Shown here: in pieces, positions 37,922 through 46,515 of the stretch | Position numbering within the stretch: position 1 is the stretch's first letter | Layout: the number at the start of each line of letters is the position of its first letter | DNA from: Butyrivibrio sp. | Lineage (GTDB): Bacteria > Bacillota > Clostridia > Lachnospirales > Lachnospiraceae | Length of the DNA stretch: 64,000 nucleotides | Direction: 5' to 3' | Assembly (NCBI RefSeq): GCF_017433805.1 | Contig: NZ_JAFRGN010000011.1 | Coordinates: 62,001 to 126,000, forward strand | Notes under the pieces: generated by a model | The model's database searches: none | What the model saw: only the letters and a program-made list of their open reading frames with translations | Told to the model about the DNA's origin: nothing | Program-made: the position numbers and the translations under genes

Positions 37922-38050
37922 TTTTATACACTATCAGTGCATAAAATACGTAATTTTCTATCACAAACGAACTTGTCCATCTCTCGCATACACATGTATG
38001 CAATATGCGTATTTTGTATTTCTATCACGGACATCTGTGTGCGATACAAA
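37922..38050 (-). promoter_or_regulatory. Structured leader of the pheB-hom-lysC operon
   Basis: About 145 bases of untranslated leader. Just before the ribosome binding site is a hairpin (37922-37946; arms TTTTAT.CACT/AGTG.ATAAAA). Its outer arm overlaps an 8-base stretch (37943-37950) complementary to 38008-38015, so the two pairings exclude each other. A further hairpin GCATAC/GTATGC lies at 37986-38001, and GTGATAGAAA occurs twice (38028-38019, 37964-37955). Suggests an RNA switch or attenuator; no known class recognised. Confidence 0.45.
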
Positions 38051-38051
38051 G

Positions 38052-38080
38052 AGTTTAGCACAGTAAAGTTATAAAGGCAA
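38052..38080 (-). promoter_or_regulatory. Promoter of the pheB-hom-lysC operon
   Basis: Minus strand TTGCCT (38080-38075), 17-base spacer ending TGC, TAAACT (38057-38052): extended -10 type. Confidence 0.65.
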
Positions 38081-38715
38081 TCATTATTATTACCAATATA
38101 TACGCGTCCTATACATTATTTTTGTATATAATGACTATTCTACTAGAAAGTTCAACTAAACAAGTATGATTCATCATCTGTCTCAGGTGTTCTTTAGTAT
38201 GTAAACGTTTATATGTCTATGTTTTGACCATTTATAGAGTCTTTTTACGTCTTGCTTTCAAATATTTGTTTCGCAGCAGTAGCATATTTTTTTCGTTACC
38301 GCTATAAGTAAAAAATCTCATTTCAAGCAGTAAGGAATCATCTTGAAAATTTGATTATAATCAAGAATATCCTGATGAAATCATCAAAATTACTACTGAA
38401 ATATAGAAAACATTTTTATAGACGTAGGCACACTAATATTTTAGGCCACTTTTTGATTCTTCATTACTAATATAATCATAAAAATCAGATATAAGCCGTA
38501 AAGAAAAAAATTGACTACGTTCTATTTTCAAGAATGCGAATATTAGCAGTAAAGAGTTAGCGTTATTAAACATATTTATTGTCGATGCAGCAACTCATTC
38601 TCGGTTGCCCCCACTTATCACTAATACATCAGTATTCCCGCACTTATTCTTAGCAAAAGTCCGTAGTTCCCCACCAAAAAACGGGAGCGTAATTATATAA
38701 ATTAACGACATGCGA

Positions 38716-38930
38716 AAACCACGACATCGGGGAATGCCGTGGTTTCCATAACGCTTATAAAAGGAAAGAGTAACCTTTATCCTGGAGGTATGGCCAAGGA
38801 TAAAGAAAGGAGGATATCAAATTCCCGTGTATCCTGGTGATACTCATTTATGTACACAGGGTACATACTAGATGTACCCTGCTTGTTTATTCCTTATATA
38901 AATATGCAATTCATGTGATATACGAATTGC
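38716..38930. ncRNA. Array of consecutive stem-loops, possible structured RNA
   Basis: Within 215 bases: AAACCACG.CAT/ATG.CGTGGTTT (38716-38745); CTTTATCCTGG/CC.AGGATAAAG (38775-38805); GTATC/GATAC (38829-38843); a perfect CAGGGTACAT/ATGTACCCTG with loop ACTAG (38857-38881) followed by CTTGTTTATT, terminator-like on the plus strand; GCAATTC/GAATTGC (38906-38930). TATCCTGG recurs at 38779 and 38830. An AAAGGAGG at 38806-38813 sits between stems 2 and 3. Strand and function unknown; no known RNA family recognised. Confidence 0.35.
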
Positions 38931-39017
38931 TCCATGACTAATGTCATTCTCGCAATTCTACATATATTCGGAAATCGCCTTTCGGCTTTTTTCCTCATAT
39001 ATGTTCGGTCATTTCAT

Positions 39018-39053
39018 AAACTTGGCGCTAAGTGCAAGCCCTGCACCAAGTTT
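39018..39053 (-). terminator. Stem-loop after the sugar-binding protein gene
   Basis: Minus strand AAACTTGGTGC paired with GCGCCAAGTTT (one G-U), just past the stop at 39072. No U-tract follows, so it may be an RNA-stabilising 3' hairpin rather than a classic terminator. Confidence 0.5.
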
Positions 39054-39071
39054 ACTTATTCCCTATATCAA

Positions 39072-40637
39072 TTACTTAGAAGCCTTCCATGTGTTGTACT
39101 GGTTCTGGAACTCAGCAAGAACGTCCTGATATCCAGCGCCGTCAAGAGCTGCCTGATAAGCTTCGATTGTAGACTCAACGTCTGCAGAAGCAACACCACC
39201 GTTCTCAAGAGCGAATCCGTACTCACCAGCTACGTTTGCACATGCTGTGTACTGAGCCTCTACAGGAGACTTGTCGAATCTGAATCCAGCTGCTGAAGAT
39301 GTGTTAGCACCACCGTTGAATGCATCATAGAGATCAGCCTTGTTAGCTGGCTCGTTTGAAAGTGGAGTAACGATAGTAGCGTTAGCTGACTCCCACATTG
39401 AGTGGTTGTACTTATCTGAGTTCTGCTCAACCTGATGGTTAGCATCGTATGTGAAGTCCTCACCCTCGATACCGAATGTATACATATCAGCGAGTGTTGA
39501 ATCTGTGTAAAGAAGTCCAAGGAAATCTACACAAGCCTGAGCCTGCTCAGGTGTTGAGTTTGCTGTTACGCAGTAGCAAGAACCAAGAGCTGATGTTGAA
39601 TGAGCCCATCTGCTTGTTGCAGGCTGCATTACAACTTCCTGACCATAACGAGCGTTAGCTTCGTCGTTAACTGGGATATCTGTCCACCATGTTACAGCCC
39701 AATCCTGTGTCTGAGTTGTCTGGTCGTTAGTTGTCTTTGTAGCGTCATCCTCTGATACATAGCCTTTTTCAGCCCAATCAGCCATAAGCTTAGCGAACTC
39801 AAGGTATTCAGGTGTAAGGATTGTATCTACAACTTCATCTGTCTTACGATCAACTGCTACGAAGTTTGCACCAGCATCAGCTGTGAAGAAATCAAAGCTG
39901 TCGATGTACCATCTGTAGAACATAGCTGTCTTCTGTGTAAGGAAAGGATACTTAAGTCCATCAGCCTTAGCATCTGCGAGCATTGGCTCGAGGTCTGCAA
40001 GCTTCTTAACTGATGTGATGTCCCAACCATGAGCGTCAACAACGTCCTTACGGAACATGAAGTCATAACCTTCTACATTGTCCTTGTATACAGGTACGAA
40101 GTAAATCTTGCCATCATACTTTGCTGCTTCCCACTGTCCTTCAGCCATTGAGCCATAAAGAGGTGTGCCTGGAAGAAGATCTGTAAGATCGTAAACAGCC
40201 TTAGCTGGATAAAGATCGTTTGTTCCGATTGTGCCTTCCCAAGATGCTGTCCAAAGAAGGTTGATCTCGTTGTTTGCAAGAGCAAGGTTAGCCTTCTCTG
40301 TGTACTCACCAGAACCGATATCTGTAAGTTTGATCTTTACATTGATCTTGTCAGCGATGTAAGCGTTGATTGCATCTTCAACCTTCTGAACCTGAGCTGA
40401 ATCAGGGTTAGCAACGTTGAATGAGCATCTGTAGAGGCTGATCTCTGTAGCATCTCCGCTTGCAGCTGGTGCCTCTGTAGCAGCTGCTGTGTCTGTGTTT
40501 GTGTCTGCTGCAGGTGTCTCTGTAGCAGTTGTGTCTGCAGGAGTCTCAGTTGTAGCTGGTGTTGAGCTTCCGCAGCCGGCAAGCAATGAAAGTGTCATTG
40601 CTGATACCATGAGCATTGATATAACTTTTTTCTTCAT
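39072..40637 (-). CDS. Extracellular sugar-binding lipoprotein of an ABC transporter (LplA/YtcQ-like)
   Basis: 521 residues. Lipoprotein signal MKKKVISMLMVSAMTLSLLAGC with lipobox LLAGC, then a Thr/Ala/Glu-rich linker of about 40 residues, then a large family 1-type binding domain (EISLYRCSFNVANPDSAQVQ; VEGYDFMFRKDVVDAHGWD; WAVTWWTDIPVNDEANARYG). Size and gene neighbours fit the LplA group, which binds oligosaccharides. Last gene of the LacI-permease-permease operon; a stem-loop in the gap before it may raise its expression over the permeases. Confidence 0.92.
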   Translation of the reverse strand: MKKKVISMLMVSAMTLSLLAGCGSSTPATTETPADTTATETPAADTNTDTAAATEAPAASGDATEISLYRCSFNVANPDSAQVQKVEDAINAYIADKINVKIKLTDIGSGEYTEKANLALANNEINLLWTASWEGTIGTNDLYPAKAVYDLTDLLPGTPLYGSMAEGQWEAAKYDGKIYFVPVYKDNVEGYDFMFRKDVVDAHGWDITSVKKLADLEPMLADAKADGLKYPFLTQKTAMFYRWYIDSFDFFTADAGANFVAVDRKTDEVVDTILTPEYLEFAKLMADWAEKGYVSEDDATKTTNDQTTQTQDWAVTWWTDIPVNDEANARYGQEVVMQPATSRWAHSTSALGSCYCVTANSTPEQAQACVDFLGLLYTDSTLADMYTFGIEGEDFTYDANHQVEQNSDKYNHSMWESANATIVTPLSNEPANKADLYDAFNGGANTSSAAGFRFDKSPVEAQYTACANVAGEYGFALENGGVASADVESTIEAYQAALDGAGYQDVLAEFQNQYNTWKASK

Positions 40638-40670
40638 ATTTACCTCCCTTTATGATTGGTTAGTGTTTTT

Positions 40671-40697
40671 ATATTCAATCCCCCACGGGATGAATAT
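40671..40697 (-). other. Stem-loop between permease and binding-protein genes
   Basis: ATATTCA.TCCC paired with GGGA.TGAATAT (minus strand reading ATATTCATCCC, loop GTGG, GGGATTGAATAT). Typical position for a processing or stabilising hairpin that uncouples binding-protein levels from permease levels. Function inferred. Confidence 0.6.
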
Positions 40698-40742
40698 TCG
40701 TTAGGTTGATAGGTTTGGTAAAACTAAAAATAACAAGTTCTC

Positions 40743-41678
40743 TTAGCCCTTTACTGATCCAACAGTAAGACCTTTGATGAAGTACTTCTGGAAGAATGGA
40801 TATACTACCATAATAGGTCCAATAACTACCAGAACTGTTGCCATTGTTGATGAGTACTGTGGAATAGTACCACCCATGGCCGCTCTTGCAGATGCAGGAA
40901 CGTTTGCGTTGTTAAGAAGGAACTCAATACTCTTCTGGATATTGATGAGCAGGAGCTGCAAAGGCTTCTTGGCATCTGAATCAATATAAAGAAGTGCATT
41001 CTGCCAGTCATTCCAGTAAGCTGTAGCCATCATGAAACCTACGGCTGCAAGTGAAGGCTTAAGAAGTGGAAGTGTGATCTGGAAGAAGGTTCTGTACTCA
41101 CCAGCTCCGTCAATCTTGGCAGCTTCCATAAGCTCTCCAGGAATACTGTTAGCTATATATGTTCTAAGAATAATTACGTTCATAGTAGATACGCAAAGTG
41201 GAAGGATCAGGAGCCACAAGCTATCTTTTAATCCGTAGTAACTTGTGAATACGATATATCCTGAAAGTGTTCCTCCGTTGAACAGCATAGGAATCAGCAG
41301 ATAGATTGATAAAAATCTTGAAAGTCTGAAATCCTTACGGCTGATTGAATATGCGAACATACTCATGAACAAAAGTCCCATAAATGTTCCGGCTACTGTA
41401 ACAAAGATAGTTACAAGGTAAGACTGAGCAAGCTGCTTACCATATTTTAGAACTGCTGACATACCAGCCAGTGACCAGTCCTTGGGCCAGAATCTAAATC
41501 CGTTTACTGCGATACTCTTTTCATCTGTAAACGCAGCTACAAAAGTAAGTTCTACAGGAAGGAATGCAAACAATGTACATGCAAGAAGTATGATTGCCAG
41601 GATAACCTGTCCTACTGTAACCTTCTCCTCTTTAGAAGGAGCTATATCAAGTTTGTTATCTCTTTTTAACTTAGCCAT
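40743..41678 (-). CDS. Sugar ABC transporter permease (YtcP/LplC-like, CUT1)
   Basis: 311 residues, six membrane segments. The permease EAA loop is ELMEAAKIDGAGEYRTFFQITLPLLKPSLAAV, very typical of CUT1 inner-membrane partners. The C-terminus ends in QKYFIKGLTVGSVKG, the YtcP-type ending. Start at 41678, six bases after AGGGG. Partner of the permease encoded 24 bases upstream; the ATPase (MsmK-like) is not in the window. Confidence 0.94.
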   Translation of the reverse strand: MAKLKRDNKLDIAPSKEEKVTVGQVILAIILLACTLFAFLPVELTFVAAFTDEKSIAVNGFRFWPKDWSLAGMSAVLKYGKQLAQSYLVTIFVTVAGTFMGLLFMSMFAYSISRKDFRLSRFLSIYLLIPMLFNGGTLSGYIVFTSYYGLKDSLWLLILPLCVSTMNVIILRTYIANSIPGELMEAAKIDGAGEYRTFFQITLPLLKPSLAAVGFMMATAYWNDWQNALLYIDSDAKKPLQLLLINIQKSIEFLLNNANVPASARAAMGGTIPQYSSTMATVLVVIGPIMVVYPFFQKYFIKGLTVGSVKG

Positions 41679-41702
41679 CTCTTTCCCCTTTCTGGTCAAT
41701 AA

Positions 41703-42608
41703 TTAGAACAAAGCGTTCTCTGGTGCGATCTTGCGGACTGTTGTATTAGCAAACAACATCAGCAAGAGTCCTACAATTGACTGGAAGAAGGACGTTGCGG
41801 CTACAAATCCGAAGTTCGAACTACTAAAGATAGCATTCAGAACGTAGGAGTCGATAACCTGAGTTGTTGAATAGAGCATACCGTTGTTACGTGTTACCTG
41901 ATAGAAAAGACCTGTATCAGAGTGCATTACTGAACCAACTGAGAGAAGAAGCATTACTGTTACCATTGGAATAAGTGATGGAATAGTAATATGGAGGATC
42001 TTCTGCCATGAGTTCGCACCATCGATATCTGCTGCCTCGTACAGCTCTGAATCAATACCAGCAAGTACTGACATATAAAGAACTGAGCCGTATCCGGTAT
42101 CCTTCCAGATCTTAACTACAAGTAAGATGTATGGCCACAGCTTAGCCTGTGAATAGAATCTTGTTGTTGTGCCAAGCATGTGATTGATGATACCTGTGTC
42201 TGAACTAATGAATGCATATACGATGAACTGAACAGCTGCATAAGAAATGAAAACTGGAATGATCATCAGTGTCTGCATTGTCTTGGCCATTTTCTTGAAC
42301 ACCAGCTTATCGATCATGATCGCAAGTGTTACATTGAGGAATGTACCAACGATTGTGAACAGCAAGTAGTATAAAATTGTGTTCTTGGTGATTGAAATGA
42401 ATGTTGCCTTTGAAGCCAACAGGAACTTGAAGTTGTCAAGTCCGTTCCATGGGCTCTTCCAAATACCATCAACATAGTTGAAGTTCTTGAAAGCCATTAC
42501 CAAGCCGGCCATAGGCACGTACATGATAAAGAACAAAATTAGGAAAACAGGCAGCGCCATAATTACATGAGCTCTGTGCTTCCAGGTGTTTTTTAAGAAA
42601 TCTTTCAT
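41703..42608 (-). CDS. Sugar ABC transporter permease (LplB-like, CUT1)
   Basis: 301 residues, six membrane segments; starts with the LplB-type KHRAHVIMALPVFLILFFIMYVPMAGLVMAFKNF. EAA loop: ELYEAADIDGANSWQKILHITIPSLIPMV. C-terminal NTTVRKIAPENALF. Forms the channel with the downstream permease for the oligosaccharide bound by the lipoprotein; AGGGAG upstream. Confidence 0.94.
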   Translation of the reverse strand: MKDFLKNTWKHRAHVIMALPVFLILFFIMYVPMAGLVMAFKNFNYVDGIWKSPWNGLDNFKFLLASKATFISITKNTILYYLLFTIVGTFLNVTLAIMIDKLVFKKMAKTMQTLMIIPVFISYAAVQFIVYAFISSDTGIINHMLGTTTRFYSQAKLWPYILLVVKIWKDTGYGSVLYMSVLAGIDSELYEAADIDGANSWQKILHITIPSLIPMVTVMLLLSVGSVMHSDTGLFYQVTRNNGMLYSTTQVIDSYVLNAIFSSSNFGFVAATSFFQSIVGLLLMLFANTTVRKIAPENALF

Positions 42609-42631
42609 ACCTCTACTCTCCCTTTTAATTA

Positions 42632-43657
42632 CTAGCTTATGCGAGCTACCGACTCTCCCCTCTCAATATTCCCTTTTACTACAACCTGTTCTACGATTGT
42701 CCCCTTGGGATTATTGATAAGATCTATCAGCTTAGAAGCTGCTACGGAGCCGATCTGTTCAGTATCCTGTACCATTGTTGTCAGTATAGGGCTGATCTTT
42801 CTCGCAAGCTCAATTCCGTCATAGCCTACAACCGAGACATCTTCCGGAATTCGAAGACCTCTTTTTCTAATAGCATTTATTCCGCCAAACGCAGCAAAAT
42901 CATCTGGGTAAAAAATACATGTTGGCGGTTCTTTTAAATCAAGAAGCTTAATAGTTGCTTCGTAAGCTGCATCTGTATCTCTGTATGGAACTGCAGGAAC
43001 ATACTCATCTGGGATATCTACTCCCAAATCCTGAAGAGTCTTGTAAAAGCTTGATAATCTGCTCTTTGTTACTGAAGATTCCATTCCTGACTCTTTGCCA
43101 TGGATGTAAGCGATTTTCCTGTGACCCTGCTCATATACATAAGTAGCAAGTTCATTTATTCCATTGACATTGTCAGACATGATAGCCGTTCTGTTATAAA
43201 ACAGATGGTCAATTGTGACCACCGGGATTTCACTCTTAATAAGTTCATCTACCTGAGGATCTGAAAAATCCACACAGGCTATAACAATTCCATCAAAGCC
43301 TCTGTAAATTGCATGTGATAAATAGGACATGTTGTTAAGTCTCTTATTACCACTGTTGATGAATGTTATATCGTAGCCATTTTCCTCTGCTGTTCTCTTG
43401 AAACTGTCCAGCACATGATTGAAATAGTCATGTGTAAGTCCGCTGTTTGCTTCATCTACAAAGAGGACTCCTATATTATTTGTTCTATTTGTCTTAAGAG
43501 CCTGTGCTGCTGCGTTTGGTCTGTATCCAAGCTTATCAGCCACCTCTCTTACATGTTTCTTGGTCTCCTGGCTGATATCGCTATGATCGTTAAGTGCCTT
43601 GGATACTGTAGCAACCGATACCCCACAAGCCTTTGAAATGTCTTTTAGTGATACCAT
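42632..43657 (-). CDS. LacI family regulator of the cellobiose phosphorylase/transport locus
   Basis: 341 residues. HTH VSLKDISKACGVSVATVSKALNDHSDIS, hinge AAAQALKTN, and a sugar-binding domain (IGVLFVDEANSGLTHDYFNHV; CIFYPDDFAAFGGINAIRKRG; VSVVGYDGIELARKISPILTTM). First gene of the transport operon and divergent from the GH94 gene. Operator-like copies of CGAAAACG(T/A)TT lie just downstream of both promoters, implying autoregulation and repression of the phosphorylase, released by a sugar ligand. Ribosome binding site is weak. Confidence 0.93.
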   Translation of the reverse strand: MVSLKDISKACGVSVATVSKALNDHSDISQETKKHVREVADKLGYRPNAAAQALKTNRTNNIGVLFVDEANSGLTHDYFNHVLDSFKRTAEENGYDITFINSGNKRLNNMSYLSHAIYRGFDGIVIACVDFSDPQVDELIKSEIPVVTIDHLFYNRTAIMSDNVNGINELATYVYEQGHRKIAYIHGKESGMESSVTKSRLSSFYKTLQDLGVDIPDEYVPAVPYRDTDAAYEATIKLLDLKEPPTCIFYPDDFAAFGGINAIRKRGLRIPEDVSVVGYDGIELARKISPILTTMVQDTEQIGSVAASKLIDLINNPKGTIVEQVVVKGNIERGESVARIS

Positions 43658-43687
43658 TCTGTTTACCGTTTGCTTTTCAAAATCTAC

Positions 43688-43702
43688 TAAATCGTTTTCG
43701 TA
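43688..43702 (-). promoter_or_regulatory. Operator 1, immediately after the lacI promoter
   Basis: Minus strand TACGAAAACGATTTA, matching 13 of 15 bases of the pair at 43850 and 44011. It lies 6 bases downstream of the lacI -10 box, so it covers the transcription start. Confidence 0.6.
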
Positions 43703-43707
43703 GTTTC

Positions 43708-43736
43708 AATGTACAACATTATTACCCCAAAATCAA
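43708..43736 (-). promoter_or_regulatory. Promoter of the lacI-permease-binding protein operon
   Basis: Minus strand TTGATT (43736-43731), 17-base spacer, TACATT (43713-43708). Confidence 0.65.
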
Positions 43737-43849
43737 TATCTTTTTATATTTTTTTGTGCATGTTTTATACTTTTGGTACTTTTTTATAAAATCTTTGTCG
43801 GTTTTTCATTCATTTTTATAAATTCCTCTTAATAATTCTAAACAAATTA

Positions 43850-43864
43850 TTAAACGTTTTCGGA
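43850..43864. promoter_or_regulatory. Operator 2, between the divergent promoters
   Basis: TTAAACGTTTTCGGA, the exact reverse complement of the site at 44011-44025. It lies about 105 bases upstream of the GH94 -35, well placed to form a repression loop with that site. Confidence 0.6.
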
Positions 43865-43889
43865 GCATTTTCGTAACCCCTTACATTCC

Positions 43890-43918
43890 GTTTCCATGAT
43901 ACCGGTTTCATAGGAAAC
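43890..43918. promoter_or_regulatory. Large dyad upstream of the GH94 promoter
   Basis: Nested dyad: GTTTCC (43890-43895) with GGAAAC (43913-43918) around ATGATACCGGTTTCAT (43896-43911), which is palindromic at 14 of 16 positions. The central ACCGGT matches the core of the malQ operator at 23690-23703, so a second LacI-type regulator may act here. Confidence 0.5.
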
Positions 43919-43969
43919 TATTGTCTTAAAGCCAGTGTTTATGCGCTTTTAAACTTTATTTTTTTCTTG

Positions 43970-43998
43970 TTGCAATATATGGATTTAGCATATATAAT
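43970..43998 (+). promoter_or_regulatory. Promoter of the cellobiose phosphorylase gene
   Basis: TTGCAA (43970-43975), 17-base spacer, TATAAT (43993-43998). Predicted start near 44005, with Operator 3 just after it. Confidence 0.72.
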
Positions 43999-44010
43999 GT
44001 CACTAGAAAT

Positions 44011-44025
44011 TCCGAAAACGTTTAA
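44011..44025 (+). promoter_or_regulatory. Operator 3, immediately after the GH94 promoter
   Basis: TCCGAAAACGTTTAA, exact inverted copy of Operator 2, placed at +6 to +20 of the predicted transcript, a classic roadblock position. Confidence 0.66.
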
Positions 44026-44056
44026 GTTTATTTATAATCAAATGGGAGGTTTAATA

Positions 44057-46435
44057 ATGAAATACGGTTTCTTTGATGATGCAGCCTTAGAGTATGTCAT
44101 CACCACACCCAAAACTCCATTGCCATGGATCAACTACCTCGGCAACAAAGAGTTCTTTTCACTGATATCTAACACATGCGGTGGATACACATTCTATAAG
44201 GATGCGAAACTGCTCCGCCTCACCAGATATCGTTACAACAATGTTCCATATGATAACAACGGTAAGTATTTCTATATTAAGGACAATACTGATTCCGCTA
44301 ATACTGTTGTATGGAATCCAGGCTGGCAGCCTGTTAAGACTGCACTTGATAAATATGAGTGCCGTCATGGTCTTGGCTACAGCACATTTACATCTACCAA
44401 GAATAATGTAGAAGCCAAGGTTCTCACTTTTGTACCTATGAACGATAACTGTGAGATTTCCAAGGTAACTATTACCAATAATAAAGAAACCGCTGCTAAG
44501 CTTTCTCTTTTCTCATATGTAGAATGGTGTCTCTGGAATGCAGATGATGATATGAAGAACTTCCAGAGAAACTTAAGCACAGGTGAAGTAGAAGTTACAG
44601 ATAATGGCTCTACAATCTACCACAAGACTGAGTACAGAGAGAGACGTAATCACTATGCTATTTACAGCGTTAACACAGCTGTTGATGGTTTTGATACCAG
44701 CAGAGATGCTTTCCTTGGCGCTTACAACGGACCAGATAGTCCTGACGTAGTTGCAGAGGGCAAGTGCACAAACTCTGTGGCAAGTGGATGGTCTCCAATC
44801 GCTTCTCAGCAGATCAATCTTGAGCTTGCTGCTGGCGAGTCCAAGACATTCATCTTCGTTCTTGGTTATATCGAGAACCCAGAGGATGACAAGTGGGAGG
44901 CTCCAGGCGTAGTTAACAAGAAGCCTGCTCTTAAGATGCTCGAAGCATACAAGACAGAGGCTGCTGTTGATGCTGCTCTTGTAGAACTCAAGAACTACTG
45001 GAAAGAGCTCCTTTCCAATTACCATATTTCTTCTTCTAACGAGAAGGTTGATCGTATGGTCAACATCTGGAACCAGTATCAGTGTATGGTTACATTCAAC
45101 ATGTCACGTTCTGCTTCCTACTACGAGTCAGGTATCGGCCGTGGAATGGGCTTTAGAGATTCCTGCCAGGATCTTCTTGGTTTCGTTCACCTGATTCCAG
45201 ACAGAGCAAGACAGCGTATCATTGATATCGCTTCTACTCAGTTCCAGGATGGTAGCGCATACCACCAGTATCAGCCACTTACCAAGAAGGGTAACTCCGA
45301 CATCGGTTCTGGCTTCAATGATGATCCATTATGGCTCATCGCTGGTACAAGTGCTTATGTAAGAGAGACAGGCGACCTTTCTATCTTAAAAGAAATGGTT
45401 CCTTTCGATAACGATATGAGTGTAGCTAAGACTCTTATGGGTCACCTTAAGTGCTCATTTGATTTCACAGCTACTCACAAGGGTCCTCATGGACTTCCTC
45501 TTATCGGACGTGCTGACTGGAATGACTGTCTGAACCTTAACTGCTTCTCAGAGCACCCAGGCGAATCCTTCCAGACCTTTGGTCCTTCAGAAGGTCCTGT
45601 AGCTGAATCAGTATTCATCGCTGGTATGTTTGTTAAGTACGGTGAGGAGTACGCTCAGCTTGCAGAGCTCCTTGGAGACGATGCTGAAGCTAAGAGAGCA
45701 CGTGAAGAGATTGCCAAGGTTTACGAGGCAGCTATCACAGCTGGTTGGGACGGTGAATGGTTCGTTCGTGCTTATGACGCATATTCCAACAAGGTTGGTT
45801 CAAAAGAGTGTGAGGAAGGCCAGATCTTCATCGAGCCTCAGGGCTTCTGCGTACTTGCAGGCATCGGTGTTAAGGAAGGTCTTGCAGAGAAAGCACTTAA
45901 GAGTGTTGAAGAGAGACTTGATACCAAGTATGGCGTAATGATCCTTCAGCCTGCATACACCAAGTATCACCTTGAACTCGGTGAGGTTTCTTCTTATCCA
46001 CCAGGATACAAGGAGAACGCAGGTATCTTCTGCCACAACAATCCTTGGGTATCAATTGCTGAGACAGTTCTTGGTCACGGCGACAGAGCTTTCGAGATCT
46101 ATAGAAAAACATGTCCTGCTTACATCGAGGACATCAGTGAGATTCACTGCACAGAGCCATATGTATATTCACAGATGGTTGCAGGTAGAGACGCTAAGTT
46201 CTTTGGACAGGGCAAGAACAGCTGGCTCACAGGTACAGCTGCATGGACCTTTGTTAATATCTCCCAGTACATCCTGGGTGTATATCCTACACACAACGGT
46301 CTTTCAATCAATCCTTGTGTTCCTGCTGACTTTGGCGATTTCGAGATCACAAGAAAATACAGAGATGCTGTATATCACATCAGTGTTAAACAGAACGGTA
46401 CTCAGAAGGGTATCAAGAAGCTCACAGTAAACTGA
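44057..46435 (+). CDS. Cellobiose phosphorylase (GH94), ended early by an in-frame TGA
   Basis: 792 residues to the first stop. Phosphorolyses cellobiose to glucose-1-phosphate and glucose. Family landmarks: start [79 protein letters not shown] with the general acid as the second Asp (residue 490), and [22 protein letters not shown] is seven bases before the ATG; upstream in-frame ATGs lie within the operator and are rejected. After the stop the same frame continues for 24 codons with a normal-looking GH94 tail (see 46433-46510). The gene is probably still active but may lack its last strand. Cellobiose is preferred by similarity; cellodextrin cannot be excluded. Confidence 0.94.
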   Translation: MKYGFFDDAALEYVITTPKTPLPWINYLGNKEFFSLISNTCGGYTFYKDAKLLRLTRYRYNNVPYDNNGKYFYIKDNTDSANTVVWNPGWQPVKTALDKYECRHGLGYSTFTSTKNNVEAKVLTFVPMNDNCEISKVTITNNKETAAKLSLFSYVEWCLWNADDDMKNFQRNLSTGEVEVTDNGSTIYHKTEYRERRNHYAIYSVNTAVDGFDTSRDAFLGAYNGPDSPDVVAEGKCTNSVASGWSPIASQQINLELAAGESKTFIFVLGYIENPEDDKWEAPGVVNKKPALKMLEAYKTEAAVDAALVELKNYWKELLSNYHISSSNEKVDRMVNIWNQYQCMVTFNMSRSASYYESGIGRGMGFRDSCQDLLGFVHLIPDRARQRIIDIASTQFQDGSAYHQYQPLTKKGNSDIGSGFNDDPLWLIAGTSAYVRETGDLSILKEMVPFDNDMSVAKTLMGHLKCSFDFTATHKGPHGLPLIGRADWNDCLNLNCFSEHPGESFQTFGPSEGPVAESVFIAGMFVKYGEEYAQLAELLGDDAEAKRAREEIAKVYEAAITAGWDGEWFVRAYDAYSNKVGSKECEEGQIFIEPQGFCVLAGIGVKEGLAEKALKSVEERLDTKYGVMILQPAYTKYHLELGEVSSYPPGYKENAGIFCHNNPWVSIAETVLGHGDRAFEIYRKTCPAYIEDISEIHCTEPYVYSQMVAGRDAKFFGQGKNSWLTGTAAWTFVNISQYILGVYPTHNGLSINPCVPADFGDFEITRKYRDAVYHISVKQNGTQKGIKKLTVN

Positions 46436-46510
46436 ACAGAGGTTTCAGGCAACGTTATTCCTTACGAGTCAGGTGTAAAAGAGTACACTGTTGTTGCTGA
46501 AATGGGCTGA
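46433..46510 (+). other. In-frame continuation of the GH94 gene after TGA
   Basis: TGA at 46433-46435 is followed in frame by 24 codons reading TEVSGNVIPYESGVKEY then TVVAEMG and a second TGA at 46508-46510. From memory GH94 enzymes end with a similar LTVNGKxxxGNxIPxxxxG..VxVxMG tail. The TGA stands where the family has Gly in VNG, one base from GGA. So it is a recent nonsense change, a sequencing error, or a readthrough site. Confidence 0.75.
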
Positions 46511-46515
46511 TAACG

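Larger units (their letters stand above)
38081..39071. other. Gene-free AT-rich interval
   Basis: Together with the leader next to it, 1.17 kb separates pheB from the sugar-binding protein gene. No ORF with a usable start and ribosome binding site is visible on either strand. Up to about 38700 it is AT-rich; TAAACGTTTA, a perfect palindrome, lies at 38202-38211. From 38716 it holds consecutive stem-loops, listed separately. It may contain decayed sequence or an unrecognised RNA gene. Confidence 0.6.

Noticed and set aside
38595-38711. 38-codon minus-strand ORF (MSLIYIITLPFFGGELRT...)
   Set aside because: No ribosome binding site, start lies at the foot of a hairpin, and no recognisable family. 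Could be a decayed remnant but cannot be supported as a gene.
38763-38871. Plus-strand reading frame ending GGYQIPVYPGDTHLCTQGTY
   Set aside because: The AAAGGAGG before it would serve only ATT or GTG starts, the peptide is about 16-18 residues, and it overlaps stem-loops. No firm evidence of translation.
43967-44056. Longer GH94 start with 30 extra residues
   Set aside because: It would begin inside the promoter -35 region and run through the operator; GGGAGG and family alignment support the ATG at 44057.
44573-45025. Long antisense ORFs opposite the GH94 gene (for example 150 codons)
   Set aside because: They have no ribosome binding site or homology and arise from codon bias of the real gene on the other strand; the same applies to other antisense frames in the window.
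46433-46435. TGA in the GH94 gene as a selenocysteine or reassigned codon
   Set aside because: The position corresponds to Gly in relatives, not Cys, no SECIS-like hairpin directly follows, and other genes in the window end in TGA normally (for example CbiH, CobS), so reassignment is unlikely.
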